Shown: positions 25,339-34,466, numbered from the stretch's first letter. The stretch is DNA of 64,000 nucleotides from Alphaproteobacteria bacterium (GCA_020852655.1 JADZAI010000016.1:20788-84787), one strand, 5' to 3'. The notes: a model not told the origin generated them from the sequence alone. Numbers and translations: made by a program.

Positions 25339-26445
25339 ATGTCCATCGTCATCGACTGCGATGCGCACATCATGGAGCCGGCGGATCTGTGGCAGCGCTA
25401 TCTCGAGCCGCGCTACCGCGACCGCGCGATCCGCATCGAGGACATCGACGGCGTCGAGAGCCTGATCATCGGCGAGCAGGTCGTGCTCGCCGGACGTCTC
25501 GCCGGCCTCGGCGGTGCCAACCTGCCGCGCGAGGAGCTGGCGACGGGCAAGTATCGCTATGCCGACGGCTGCCCGCCCGCGAGCTACGATCCGGCGGCGC
25601 GTCTCAAGCTGATGGACGAATGGGGCGTCGACCGCGCCGTGCTGTTCCCGACGGTCGGCATCCTGCCCTTCCCGACCGAGGACATGGACCTCGCGAACGC
25701 CTATTGCCGCGCCTACAACACCTGGCAGAGCGAATTCCACCAGAGCGCCGGATCGCGCGTGATCCCGATGGCGCTCGTCAACTGGCACGATATCACGGGC
25801 GCTGCGGCCGAACTGGCGCGCTGCCTCAGGATGGGCTTCGGCGGCGTGTTCGTGCCGCCCGAGACGGTGCGCGGCATCCGCCCCGGCCAGCCGCCTTTCG
25901 ATCCGATCTGGCGCCTTTGCGACGAAGCCGGCGTGCCCGGCTGCCTGCACGTGATCGTGCGCTTCGGCGGCGCGGCGGTGTCGTTCGCGCCGTGGCACGA
26001 GACGCAGCCCGGCCCGAACTTCACCTTCGGACTGGGGGCGCCGGGCCAGCTCATGCCGGCGATCACCTCGCTCATCATGGACGGCCTCTTCGACCGCTTG
26101 CCGACGCTGAAGGTCGTCAGCGTCGAGGCGGGCTGCGGCTTCGCAGGCTATCTGATGGACCGCCTGGACGAGAAATACGCCTTCTTCCGGCACATGGCGC
26201 CGCTGGCGATGAAGCCCGGCGACTACATGAAGCGCAATTTCTACTTCGTCGCCGAGCCCGAGGAGCGCACCATCGACGCGATGCTCGACCTCGTCGGCGA
26301 GGACCGCATCTTCTGGGGCAGCGACTTTCCCCACATCGACAGCCACATGCATGCGCACGAGCTCATCCGCGCCAGCGTCGCCCCCCTCTCCGCCCCCCGC
26401 CGCGCCCGCGTCCTGGGCGACAACGCCGCGAAGCTGTGGGCCTGA
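25339..26445 (+). CDS. Amidohydrolase family protein (ACMSD-like)
   Basis: A 368-residue TIM-barrel metal hydrolase or decarboxylase of the amidohydrolase-2 family. The N-terminal metal motif IDCDAHIMEP is at residues 4-13, a second metal His is in GCLHVIVRF, and the C-terminal Asp is in FWGSDFPHID. Relatives include aminocarboxymuconate semialdehyde and resorcylate decarboxylases, so decarboxylation or hydrolysis of a ring-derived acid is likely. It is downstream of the SDR, separated by a palindromic repeat. The real substrate is unknown. Confidence 0.88.
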   Translation: MSIVIDCDAHIMEPADLWQRYLEPRYRDRAIRIEDIDGVESLIIGEQVVLAGRLAGLGGANLPREELATGKYRYADGCPPASYDPAARLKLMDEWGVDRAVLFPTVGILPFPTEDMDLANAYCRAYNTWQSEFHQSAGSRVIPMALVNWHDITGAAAELARCLRMGFGGVFVPPETVRGIRPGQPPFDPIWRLCDEAGVPGCLHVIVRFGGAAVSFAPWHETQPGPNFTFGLGAPGQLMPAITSLIMDGLFDRLPTLKVVSVEAGCGFAGYLMDRLDEKYAFFRHMAPLAMKPGDYMKRNFYFVAEPEERTIDAMLDLVGEDRIFWGSDFPHIDSHMHAHELIRASVAPLSAPRRARVLGDNAAKLWA

Positions 26446-26502
26446 CCGAGACGGAGAGAGGCATCACCTCCCCGCCTTCAATCTTCCCCTAGCTACGCCC
26501 TG

Positions 26503-26763
26503 CTATTCGCCGAGGAGTGTCAGCCCGTTGCCGCTCGGGTCGCGAAAGTGGGCGAGCGTGCCGCCCCAAGGCTGGCGTTCCGGTGGGGCGAGGAAGCCGT
26601 CATCCGGTTCGACGATCGGCATCGGATCGCCGACGTCGTAGCCGACGGCATTGCCGAAATCCCATTTGCAGGCGAGGCCGAGCGTCGCACCGTAGAAGCG
26701 GCGCGCCGCTTCCATGTCCGCGACCCAGATCCTCAGCGCAGAGAGCCGCAGCGCCCGGTCCAA
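26503..26763 (-). CDS. VOC (glyoxalase-like) protein lacking an internal segment
   Basis: An 86-residue remnant or mini-form of a VOC metal-enzyme domain. The N-terminal LRIWVADMEAARRFYGATLGL and the C-terminal PPERQPWGGTLAHFRDPSGNGLTLL are intact. The usual stretch of about 25 residues between the middle strand and FxxPP is absent, with DDG fused directly to FLAPPE. I chose a TTG start at 26763 because GGAGG stands 5 bases upstream; the longer GTG at 26811 would lie inside the terminator hairpin of the thiolase gene. Function is doubtful. Confidence 0.6.
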   Translation of the reverse strand: MDRALRLSALRIWVADMEAARRFYGATLGLACKWDFGNAVGYDVGDPMPIVEPDDGFLAPPERQPWGGTLAHFRDPSGNGLTLLGE

Positions 26764-26783
26764 GGATACCTCCGAAAAGGACC

Positions 26784-26811
26784 GTGCCGGAGCCCTTTCG
26801 GGCCCCGGCAC
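26784..26811 (-). terminator. Terminator after thiolase 2
   Basis: GTGCCGG-AGCCC at 26784-26795 pairs with GGGCC-CCGGCAC at 26800-26811. Read on the minus strand it is followed by GGTCCTTTTC, a partial U-tract. It lies between the thiolase stop and the ribosome-binding site of the VOC gene. Confidence 0.6.
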
Positions 26812-26848
26812 GAAGAGTCATCGAAGCCTGAGCGAAGCGCCGTCTGCG

Positions 26849-28093
26849 TCAGGCCACGCGCTCGATGATGATCGCCGGGGCCATGCCGCCGCCGGCACAC
26901 ATCGTGATGAGCGCACGCTTCTGGCCGCGGCGCTCCAGTTCGTCGAGCGCCGTGCCGATCAGCATGCAGCCCGTCGCGCCGATCGGATGGCCGAGCGCCA
27001 TCGCGCCGCCGTTCACGTTGACCTTGTTGCGGTCGAGCTTGAGGTCGCGGATGAATTTCTCGGCGACGACCGCGAAGGCTTCGTTGATCTCGATGAGGTC
27101 GATGTCGTCGAGCGTCAGACCGGCCTTCTCCAGCACCTTGCGCGCCGCGGGCACCGGCGCGTTCAGCATCAGCGTCGGGGAATCGCCCATGTTGGCCGTC
27201 GCGACGACACGGGCGCGCGGCTTCCAGCCCTGCTTCTTGGCGTAGCCCGGCGAGGCGAGCAGCATAGCGGACGAACCGTCGACGACACCCGACGAGTTGC
27301 CGGCATGGTGCACGTGCTTGATGTCGAGGCCCGGATAGACCTGCTGGATCAGGCTGCGATAGGTCGCGCCCGTCGCGTCGATCGGCACGTCGGCCAGCGC
27401 TTCGAACGAGGGCTTCAGCGCCGCGAGGCCTTCGGCGGTCGTCTGCGGACGCGGGAATTCCTCGTGGTCGAGCGCCAGCGTTCCGTCCTCGCGATAGACC
27501 GGCACGACGCTCTTCTTGAAATGGCCGCCCTTGATCGCGATGTCGGCGCGCCGCTGGCTTTCCAGCGCCAGCGCGTCCAGCGCCTCGCGCGAGATGCCTT
27601 CCAGGCTGGCGATCGCGTCGGCGCAGATCCCCTGGTTCACCTGGGGGTGGCGGGCGCGCAGGCGCATATTGCCGTTGTCCATCGCCGGCAGCGTGTTGTC
27701 GTCGGCGGCGCGGCGGTTCGGCATCGACATCATCTCGGTGCCGCCGGCGATAACGCAATCCTCAAGGCCCGAGGCGATCATGCCGGTCGCGAAGTTCACC
27801 GAGGTGATGCCCGAGCCGCAGAAACGGTCCAGCGTCACGCCCGACGACTTCACGTCATAGCCGGCATCGAGCGCCGACATGCGGCCGAGGTCGCCGCCCT
27901 GGGGACCGCGCTGCGAGGAGGTACCCCACACGATGTCGTCGACCTCGGCGGTCTTGATCTGGTTGCGCTCGGCCAGCGCCTTCAGCACGGTCGCCCCCAA
28001 TTGCTGGGGATGGATCAAGCTGAGCGCACCCTTGCCGTATTTGCCGATGCCGCGCGGCGTGCGCACCGCGTCGATGATCCAGGCTTCAGACAT
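26849..28093 (-). CDS. Thiolase (acetyl-CoA C-acyltransferase), paralogue 2
   Basis: A 414-residue thiolase closely related to the one at 16295-17533. The nucleophile Cys is in DRFCGSGI, the His in GGAMALGHPIGATG and the second Cys in MCAGGGMAP. I set the start at MSEAWII by comparison with the paralogue; the frame is open seven codons further, to 28114. The ligand-binding middle (SMPNRRAADDNTLPAMDNGN) differs most from paralogue 1 (YTSSQAGTGGPMLMDGGN), so chain-length preference may differ. Confidence 0.92.
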   Translation of the reverse strand: MSEAWIIDAVRTPRGIGKYGKGALSLIHPQQLGATVLKALAERNQIKTAEVDDIVWGTSSQRGPQGGDLGRMSALDAGYDVKSSGVTLDRFCGSGITSVNFATGMIASGLEDCVIAGGTEMMSMPNRRAADDNTLPAMDNGNMRLRARHPQVNQGICADAIASLEGISREALDALALESQRRADIAIKGGHFKKSVVPVYREDGTLALDHEEFPRPQTTAEGLAALKPSFEALADVPIDATGATYRSLIQQVYPGLDIKHVHHAGNSSGVVDGSSAMLLASPGYAKKQGWKPRARVVATANMGDSPTLMLNAPVPAARKVLEKAGLTLDDIDLIEINEAFAVVAEKFIRDLKLDRNKVNVNGGAMALGHPIGATGCMLIGTALDELERRGQKRALITMCAGGGMAPAIIIERVA

Positions 28094-28161
28094 TCTCGGT
28101 TCCTCCAGGCTCATGTCGAAGGCGCGACGCTAGTCGCTCGGCGCGGCGCTGGGAAGGCCCG

Positions 28162-28184
28162 CCGCCGGGGAAGCTCCCCGGCGG
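28162..28184 (-). terminator. Strong hairpin between CMD-like pseudogene and thiolase 2
   Basis: CCGCCGGGGA at 28162-28171 pairs perfectly with TCCCCGGCGG at 28175-28184 around a 3-base loop. It follows the CMD-like pseudogene on the minus strand. It lacks a U-tract. Confidence 0.45.
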
Positions 28185-28200
28185 GTTGACGTTGCGGCGC

Positions 28201-28836
28201 TCAGCGTCTGGTGTCGAGGAAGTCGGCGCCCTTGAAGTCCTTGGGCGCGGCGACTTCCACCACGCGCTCGTCGACGTCGTCGAATTCCAGGCGCAGCGCG
28301 CGCGTCATCACCGCATGCATGTCGTAGAGCATGGTGATGTAGGTGAATTCGACGATCTCGAAATCGGAGAGAAAGCTCTTCAGCACCGTGAAGATCTCGT
28401 CCGGCACGCGCCCGTTCTGGAGCGTCAGGCAGTCGGTATAGGCGAGCAGCGCCCGCTCCTTCTCGTCGAAGCAGGTGGCGACCGGCCAGTGTGCGATGGC
28501 GGCGATCTTGTCGTCCGCCACGCCGAGGCCGCGCAGCGATTTGCAGTGCTGCGAATAGACGAACTGGCTGCCCTTGTTGAAGCCGGCGCGGGTCTGGCCG
28601 AGTTCGCGCCAGACGGGGTTCAGCTTGCGGGCCGGGTTGCGGTAGACGGCGAAGCCGTCGACGGCGTGCTGGAAGATGTCGGGCACGTTGGCGAAGGCGG
28701 TCCACCAGTCGCCGCGCGTGCCGGTCGAGGTGCCGGGCTGGCTGACGGGATCGCGATCGCCGAAGAGCGCCGTCTAGTAGCGCTGGATGGTGGGGTCGGT
28801 GGCTTCGGCCTTGGTAACCTGGTGCACGCGGGGCAT
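28201..28836 (-). pseudogene. Carboxymuconolactone decarboxylase-like gene with in-frame amber codon
   Basis: A well-placed start (ATG at 28836 with GAGGAAC upstream) opens MPRVHQVTKAEATDPTIQRY, and the next codon is TAG (28774-28776). The same frame then continues without a break (TALFGDRDPVSQPGTSTG... NVPDIFQHAVDGFAVYRNP) for 190 codons. The 211-codon whole reads as one AhpD/CMD-fold protein, so a single substitution has apparently stopped it. A GTG at 28686 could restart a shortened 161-residue protein. The family comprises small helical enzymes such as alkylhydroperoxidases and lactone decarboxylases. Sequencing error cannot be excluded. Confidence 0.8.
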
Positions 28837-28885
28837 GGGCGTTCCTCGTTCTGGTTCTGTCAGGCTATTTGACGAGTGGGGGTGT

Positions 28886-29875
28886 ATGCAATCCAGGGAA
28901 ATGCAGCTCGTGCGGCGCCCGTCCGGCCTGCCGCGGGAAGACGACTTCCGCCTGGTTGAACGCAAACTGGGGCCTTGCCCGCCCGGGCTGGTGCGGGTGC
29001 GCAACCGCTTCATCTCGGTCGATCCCTATATGCGCGGGCGGATGACGTCGCCCGCCAACCCCTTCGCGCTGAACGAAGCGGTGCCGGGCCGGACGATCGG
29101 CGAGGTCGTCGAATCCGGCGATCGCCGCCTCCGGCCCGGCGATCTCGTGCGCTCGATGTCGGGCTGGCGCGAAGCGTTCGATGCGCCGGCCGCCGCCCTC
29201 GAATATCTCGACCCGCGCTCGCTGCCGCCGCAGGCCTATCTCGGCGTCGCCGGCGTCTCGGGGCTCAGCGCCTATGCGGGCCTGGTGCGGGTCGCGCAGT
29301 TGAAACAGGGCGAGACGCTCTTCGTCTCGGCGGCGAGCGGCGCGGTCGGCATGGTCGCCTGCCAGGTTGCGCGCATCCTCGGCGCGCGTGTCGTCGGATC
29401 GGCCGGCGGGCCTGAGAAATGCGCCTTCCTGCGCGAGATCGGCGTCGATGCGGTGATCGACTACAAGGCCGAACCGGACCTCGACGCCGCGCTCGCCCGC
29501 GCTGCGCCCGCCGGCATCGACGTCTATTTCGACAATGTCGGCGGCGCGCATCTCGAAGCCGCCATCGCCGCGCTCCGGCCCTTCGGCCGGGTCGCGATCT
29601 GCGGCATGATTAGCATCTACAACGAGGCCGCGCTGCCACCCGGCCCCGCGAACCTCGTCACCATCGTCGGCAAGAGCGCCCGCATCGAGGGCTTCCTCGC
29701 CGCCACCCATATGGACCTTATGCCGGAATTCATCCGGAACATGGAGGCCTGGATCGGCAGCGGCGCCGTCAGATACCGCGACACCATCCACGACGGCATC
29801 GAAGCGCTGCCCAGGGCCTTTATCAGCCTTTTCACCGGCGCGAATTTCGGCAAGCCGCTGGTGCGCATCCCGTGA
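28886..29875 (+). CDS. NADP-dependent oxidoreductase (MDR, 2-alkenal/curcumin reductase-like)
   Basis: A 329-residue medium-chain reductase without zinc ligands. VRNRFISVDPYMRGRM near residues 32-47 and the nucleotide loop AASGAVGMVACQVARILGARVVGSAGG are typical of the leukotriene B4/2-alkenal/curcumin reductase group. It reduces activated C=C bonds with NADPH in the cytoplasm. I used the ATG at 28886; ATG 28901 is possible. It is divergent from the CMD-like pseudogene, with only about 50 bases between starts. Confidence 0.9.
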   Translation: MQSREMQLVRRPSGLPREDDFRLVERKLGPCPPGLVRVRNRFISVDPYMRGRMTSPANPFALNEAVPGRTIGEVVESGDRRLRPGDLVRSMSGWREAFDAPAAALEYLDPRSLPPQAYLGVAGVSGLSAYAGLVRVAQLKQGETLFVSAASGAVGMVACQVARILGARVVGSAGGPEKCAFLREIGVDAVIDYKAEPDLDAALARAAPAGIDVYFDNVGGAHLEAAIAALRPFGRVAICGMISIYNEAALPPGPANLVTIVGKSARIEGFLAATHMDLMPEFIRNMEAWIGSGAVRYRDTIHDGIEALPRAFISLFTGANFGKPLVRIP

Positions 29876-29894
29876 CGCGCCGCCCGCCTCGCCC

Positions 29895-31616
29895 TCAGGC
29901 GTGAATCCAGAAGGCGCTTTCGGCGAACTGCGCGCCCTTCCACCAGTTGGCGCTGCCTGTGCCGTACTGGAAATTCACGGCGCCGGCCTGGCTTTGCAGC
30001 GGCGCGGTCACGCCCGAGGCGTCCCGCTTCGCGCCATGATCGTTCGTCTCCGGCACCACCATCACGATATGGCCCGAACGCCCGTCTTCCCGGCGCCGCG
30101 CGACGACGACACCGATGCCGCCTTGGTTGGCCGCCTGCTGGAGCTTGTCGAGCGTACCGGTCTGGCGCCAGCCGAAGCGCGGCCCGAAATCGCGCAGCCA
30201 GCGAAAGAGGTCGTTGGCGCGCATCTCTCCTATCGTGTCGCCGTATTTCGGCTCGACCGTCTGCCCTCGCGCCAGCTTCTCGATCGCCCGCGGCGTCCAC
30301 CACACGCGCGGCAGATAGACCCCGGCCAGCGCACAGAAGTCATGGGCGTAGACATTGCAGAATGTCAGCCCGTCATGCGGCTGGTAGCGCGTGTTGGCCG
30401 CCCGGTCGACGGCCAGCCAGGCGATGATCGCGGCCAGCTCCGCCCGCAAGGCGTCCGCACTCGTGCCGGTGCGGCTGGGCTGGCCCGGTTCGTTCAGCGA
30501 ATGCGCGCCTGCGGGTTCGGTGCGGCGCGTGATCGTCCCGGCCTTGCGCGGCATGATGACGGCCACGATGCCGTTGTCCGGCGGTACGGGTTCGGGCGCA
30601 ACGACCGGCACCGGGGCCGTTCCGGCGCCTGTGGCGACCAGATATTTCGCCGCGCACCAGCCCCGCAGCAGGCCGCCCGAGAGGCTCGTCTCGATCTCGA
30701 GGAAGCCGTTCTTCTCCGCACCCGTCACCGCCCTGACGGGATACCCGTCCGGCAGTTCGCCGATGACATTTGCGGTAGGCGGTGAACTGATGGCCGGCGC
30801 GCTCCGGACGCGCAGCGTGCTCTCGCGCGTGTCGACGACATAGGCGCCGCCGGTCGCAGATACCGGTGTCGGCGGCGGCAGGATGGCATGGCCCGGCGGC
30901 GGGGCCGGAATGTCCGGCTGTCCGGACGGGTCCATCGGCACCGTGCGCGCGAGCTGGATGAAGTCGTAGAGCTGCTCGCCGTAATATTTGCTGCCGTTGA
31001 AATAGCCCTGCTTCAGCCCCTTGGCCGGATTGAAGCCGCCCGTGTTGTAGGCGATGCCGACATAGGCGCGTTCGAGGTCGCTGAGCGACGCACGGTTCGC
31101 CCAGCCGAGCTTGTTCAGCGCGCTGCGCAGCTCCTGAAGGCACTTGCCCAGCGTCTCGCCGAAGATCGCGTAGCGCCGCGTGAGGAAATAGGCGGGGTCG
31201 ACCTTGAAGAACTGAAGGTCGTACTGGAACAGGCCATAGCCATGGCAGAACTTGCCCGGCTTCTTCGCGACCTCGCGATAGGAGGGAATGTAGCGGGCCA
31301 TGTCCACGAGGGCCTGGCGCGCAATCTCGAACATGGCGGCGCCGTCGCTGGCCGTCAGCAGGTCAGCCTTGGTCTTGGGAAACGCCCTGCGTCCGCCGCC
31401 GCCCGGCTTCGCGTCGATCGTGTCGCCGACGCACAGCTCCAATATGCGCTCGACGGACAAGGTCGGGTCGCGCCGCAGGATCGGCCACACCTCTCCCGTT
31501 TCCTGGCAGGCCACCGCGGTCAGGAAATTGACGTCGAACACCGTTCCGCCGACCGCCGCCTCGATCTGCCGGCCAAAGGTCGCCTTGAACCACGCGATAT
31601 CGGATCTGCCTGGCAT
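29895..31616 (-). CDS. Multidomain wall-hydrolase-like protein (muramidase-like, SH3, CHAP-like)
   Basis: A 573-residue protein. Residues 1-230 look like a lysozyme-type domain: an early acidic motif CQETGE (Glu39/Glu42), then KFCHGYGLFQYD and AYNTGGFNPAKG. A Pro-rich linker (236-252) leads to an SH3-like domain at about 258-328. A second Pro-rich linker follows. The C-terminal domain (about 385-573) has a Cys/His pair in a CHAP/NlpC-like setting: Cys420 in LTFCNVYAHDFC and His516 in SGHIVMVVPE. There is no signal peptide. It may be a self-acting wall enzyme or an effector; no phage or secretion genes are adjacent. GGAGG precedes the ATG by 9 bases. Domain calls are by eye. Confidence 0.72.
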   Translation of the reverse strand: MPGRSDIAWFKATFGRQIEAAVGGTVFDVNFLTAVACQETGEVWPILRRDPTLSVERILELCVGDTIDAKPGGGGRRAFPKTKADLLTASDGAAMFEIARQALVDMARYIPSYREVAKKPGKFCHGYGLFQYDLQFFKVDPAYFLTRRYAIFGETLGKCLQELRSALNKLGWANRASLSDLERAYVGIAYNTGGFNPAKGLKQGYFNGSKYYGEQLYDFIQLARTVPMDPSGQPDIPAPPPGHAILPPPTPVSATGGAYVVDTRESTLRVRSAPAISSPPTANVIGELPDGYPVRAVTGAEKNGFLEIETSLSGGLLRGWCAAKYLVATGAGTAPVPVVAPEPVPPDNGIVAVIMPRKAGTITRRTEPAGAHSLNEPGQPSRTGTSADALRAELAAIIAWLAVDRAANTRYQPHDGLTFCNVYAHDFCALAGVYLPRVWWTPRAIEKLARGQTVEPKYGDTIGEMRANDLFRWLRDFGPRFGWRQTGTLDKLQQAANQGGIGVVVARRREDGRSGHIVMVVPETNDHGAKRDASGVTAPLQSQAGAVNFQYGTGSANWWKGAQFAESAFWIHA

Positions 31617-32201
31617 GGGCCTTACCTCCCGCCGGGAAGCTCACGCCTTCTCGCCTTACGGTTCAATGTGACAAATATACGCGCGGAGGCTGGGCCGCCT
31701 CGGCAGGCTCGCCTCCCATCGCCGCCCTTTGGTCAGTTTTGCAGCGCGGCGTTCGGGTAGGTCGCCCGTATGTGTTCGAACTGCATGCGCTTGTGCTCCA
31801 GCACCATGTTCCCCGCGCGGCTCCACGGCTGTCCGGCTTGCTTTGCGGACTGTGCCTTAACCCCACTTGTCATCGCCGGACGTGTTCCACGGCTGTCCGG
31901 CTCAGCTTGCGGTCTGTGCCTTACCCCCACTTGTCATCGCCGGACTCGTTCCGGCGAGCCATCGTTCCGCCGCGCAAAAAGCTCGGATTGAGGCGCGGCG
32001 GTCGCAGCAGCGAATTTCCTGCCATTGCTCGTGCGACTGCACCATGGCTCGCCGGAACGAGTCACGCGATGACAAGTGGGGTATGAAGGGCAGTGGTGAT
32101 TTCGTGTCGGGCGAGCGCCTCAAGAGCGCAATGGGCAGGTGCTGATGGGCATCCGCGACCCAAGACGCACAGCGCACTGATCGGCTCGTGCGCATCAAAC
32201 G
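31617..32201. repeat. Intergenic repeat region with MITE-like element, copy B
   Basis: No gene is visible in this stretch of about 585 bases. At 31924-32081 lies a second copy of the element at 9271-9430, with inverted ends (...CCGGCGAGCCAT and ATGGCTCGCCGG...) and a similar core (CGCGGCGGTCGCAGCAGCG). Partial tandem copies of its left flank (CCACGGCTGTCCGGCTTGC...) precede it at about 31822-31920. The right arm has diverged (GAGTCACGCGATG instead of AAGTCCGGCGATG). Confidence 0.75.
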
Positions 32202-32233
32202 AAAAGCCCCTCTCCCATGAGGAGAGGGGCTTT
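32202..32233 (-). terminator. Rho-independent terminator of the FadJ-type gene
   Basis: AAAGCCCCTCTCC at 32203-32215 pairs perfectly with GGAGAGGGGCTTT at 32221-32233. Read on the minus strand the stem is followed by T-rich sequence (CTTTTCGTTTG). It lies 26 bases after the stop of the gene at 32259. Confidence 0.85.
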
Positions 32234-32258
32234 GCAGAGCTGAAGCCGAGCCTTCGGT

Positions 32259-34331
32259 CTAGCTCGTGAACTTCTTGCCTTCCGCGGCGAGCTTTTCGAG
32301 CAGGGCGGAGGGCTTGAAAAAGGCGCCCATCTGCTTCTCGTAGTGCTTCAGGCGTTCGACGATCTTTGCGAGGCCGATCTGGTCGGCGTAGAACATCGGC
32401 CCGCCGCGATAGAGCGGGAAGCCGTAGCCGGTGATCCAGATCGTGTCGATGTCGGAGGCGCGCAGGGCCTTGCCCTCTTCGAGGATCTTCGCGCCCTCGT
32501 TGATCATCGGGTAGAGCGTGCGCTCGAGGATTTCCTCGTCCGAGATGTCGCGGAGATTCTTGCCGGCCTTGGCGGCGAACTCCTTGATGATCTTCTCGGT
32601 CACCGGCGAGGGCTTGGCGACGCGGTTCTCGTCATAGTCGTAGAAGCCCTTGCCGTTCTTCTGGCCGAGGCGCCCCGTCTCGCACATGACTTCACGGATG
32701 GTCGACGAGGTCGACTTTTCCTTGAACCAGCCCACATCGAGACCGGCGAGGTCGCTCATCGCGAACGGCCCCATCGGGAAGCCGTAGTCGTAGAGCACGC
32801 GGTCGATGTCCCACGGCATCGCGCCCTCGTTCAGGATCGCGTTCGCCTGGATCTGGCGCTGGGCCAGCATGCGGTTGCCGACGAAGCCGTGGCAGACGCC
32901 GACGAGGACGCCGACCTTGTTGATGGTCTTGGCGACCTTCATCGTCGTGTTGATGACATCCTTCGCCGTCTTGTCGCCGCGCACGATTTCGCACAGGCGC
33001 ATCACGTTGGCCGGCGAGAAGAAATGCGTGCCGATCACGTCCTCGGGGCGCGAGGTCGCCGCGGCGATCTCGTTCACGTCCAGATACGATGTGTTGGTGG
33101 CGAGGATGGCGCCCTTCTTGGCGATCTTGTCGAGCTTCGCGAAGACATCCTTCTTGATGTCCATGTTCTCGAAGACCGCCTCGATGATCATGTCGGCATC
33201 GGCGAAGTCGTTCATGTCGAGCGAGCCCTTGAGCAGGCCCATGCGCTTCTCGACATCGGCCGCCGTGATGCGGCCCTTCTTGGCGGTGTTCTCGTAGTTC
33301 CGGCGAATGGTCGCGAGGCCCTTGTCGAGATTTTCCTGCTTGGCTTCGACGATGGTGACGGGGATGCCGGCATTGGCGAAGTTCATCGCGATGCCGCCGC
33401 CCATCGTGCCGGCGCCGAGCACGCCAACCTTCTTGATGGGGCGCGTCGGCGTGTCGGCGGGGACGTCGGGGATCTTGTTGGCCTGGCGCTCGGCGAAGAA
33501 CATGTAGCGCATCGCCGCCGATTCCGGGCTGACGATGACTTTGCCGAACAGGCGCTGCTCGGTCTTGATGCCGTCGTCGAAGGGCTGGTTCACCGCCGCC
33601 TCGACGCACTGGATGATCATCTCCGGCGCGAGCTGGCCGCGGAACTGGCGCGCGTTGGCCTTGCGGAAGCGATCGAAGAGGCCCGGGTCCTTGCGGTCCT
33701 CGGCGATCTTCTCGTCGCGGTCGCGCACGCGGGGCGGCTTCTCGCCGGCCGCCAGCTTCTTGCGGATGAAGGCGATGGCGCCGCCGCGGAGATCGTTCTC
33801 CGGCACCAGCTCGTCGACGATGCCGAGCTTCAGCGAGTCGGCCGCCGAGATCTGGTCGCCCGTCGTCATGAAGCCCAGCGCCTTCTCGGCGCCGACGAGG
33901 CGCGGCAGGCGCTGCGTGCCGCCGGCGCCGGGCAAGAGGCCCAGCTTCACTTCGGGCAGGCCGGTCTTCGCGCTCGGCACGGCGACGCGGTAGGAACAGG
34001 TGAGCGCGACCTCCAGGCCGCCGCCCAGCGCCGTGCCGTGGATCGCGGCGACGACCGGCTTCGTCGAATTCTCCAGCGCGTCGAACACCTCGTTGAGGCC
34101 GGGGCCGGTATTCGCCTTGCCGAAGCCGGTGATGTCGGCGCCGGCGATGAAGGTGCGGCCGCCGCAGATGAGGACGATGCCCTTGGCGTCGCTCTTCAGC
34201 GCCTGGAGCATGCCGTCATGCAGCGCCGCCCGGACCGGCCCCGACAGCGCATTCACCGGCGGCGAGTCGATGGTGAGAACGGCGACATCGCCATCCTGCT
34301 CCAGCGTTCCGACTTCGTTGATCTTGACCAT
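32259..34331 (-). CDS. Bifunctional enoyl-CoA hydratase / 3-hydroxyacyl-CoA dehydrogenase (FadJ-like)
   Basis: A 690-residue fusion that does two successive steps of fatty-acid beta-oxidation. The hydratase half (about 1-190) has HGTALGGGLEVALTCSYRVA and GLLPGAGGTQRLPRLVG. A linker follows, then the dehydrogenase with NAD loop VGVLGAGTMGGGIA near residue 300 and catalytic THFFSPANVMRLCEIV. Two C-terminal 3HCDH domains complete the usual length. The ATG at 34331 has GAGGAGA upstream. The thiolases at 16295 or 26849 could complete the cycle; no thiolase gene is adjacent. Confidence 0.93.
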   Translation of the reverse strand: MVKINEVGTLEQDGDVAVLTIDSPPVNALSGPVRAALHDGMLQALKSDAKGIVLICGGRTFIAGADITGFGKANTGPGLNEVFDALENSTKPVVAAIHGTALGGGLEVALTCSYRVAVPSAKTGLPEVKLGLLPGAGGTQRLPRLVGAEKALGFMTTGDQISAADSLKLGIVDELVPENDLRGGAIAFIRKKLAAGEKPPRVRDRDEKIAEDRKDPGLFDRFRKANARQFRGQLAPEMIIQCVEAAVNQPFDDGIKTEQRLFGKVIVSPESAAMRYMFFAERQANKIPDVPADTPTRPIKKVGVLGAGTMGGGIAMNFANAGIPVTIVEAKQENLDKGLATIRRNYENTAKKGRITAADVEKRMGLLKGSLDMNDFADADMIIEAVFENMDIKKDVFAKLDKIAKKGAILATNTSYLDVNEIAAATSRPEDVIGTHFFSPANVMRLCEIVRGDKTAKDVINTTMKVAKTINKVGVLVGVCHGFVGNRMLAQRQIQANAILNEGAMPWDIDRVLYDYGFPMGPFAMSDLAGLDVGWFKEKSTSSTIREVMCETGRLGQKNGKGFYDYDENRVAKPSPVTEKIIKEFAAKAGKNLRDISDEEILERTLYPMINEGAKILEEGKALRASDIDTIWITGYGFPLYRGGPMFYADQIGLAKIVERLKHYEKQMGAFFKPSALLEKLAAEGKKFTS

Positions 34332-34466
34332 CTTTGTCTCCTCGGCGGTTCCTCGATTGGGCGGGACCTTGGCCGAAAAGGGCCATCGCAAGCAAGCGCA
34401 GGACGCTTTCCCAAGGGAAGGGGCGCTTCGCCGCATGGCGGCCGCCCCGGGACGCCCTGGTATCCC

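Noticed and set aside
29895..31616. Prophage endolysin as part of a phage
   Set aside because: No holin, spanin, tail, capsid or integrase genes are near, and flanking genes are ordinary metabolism.
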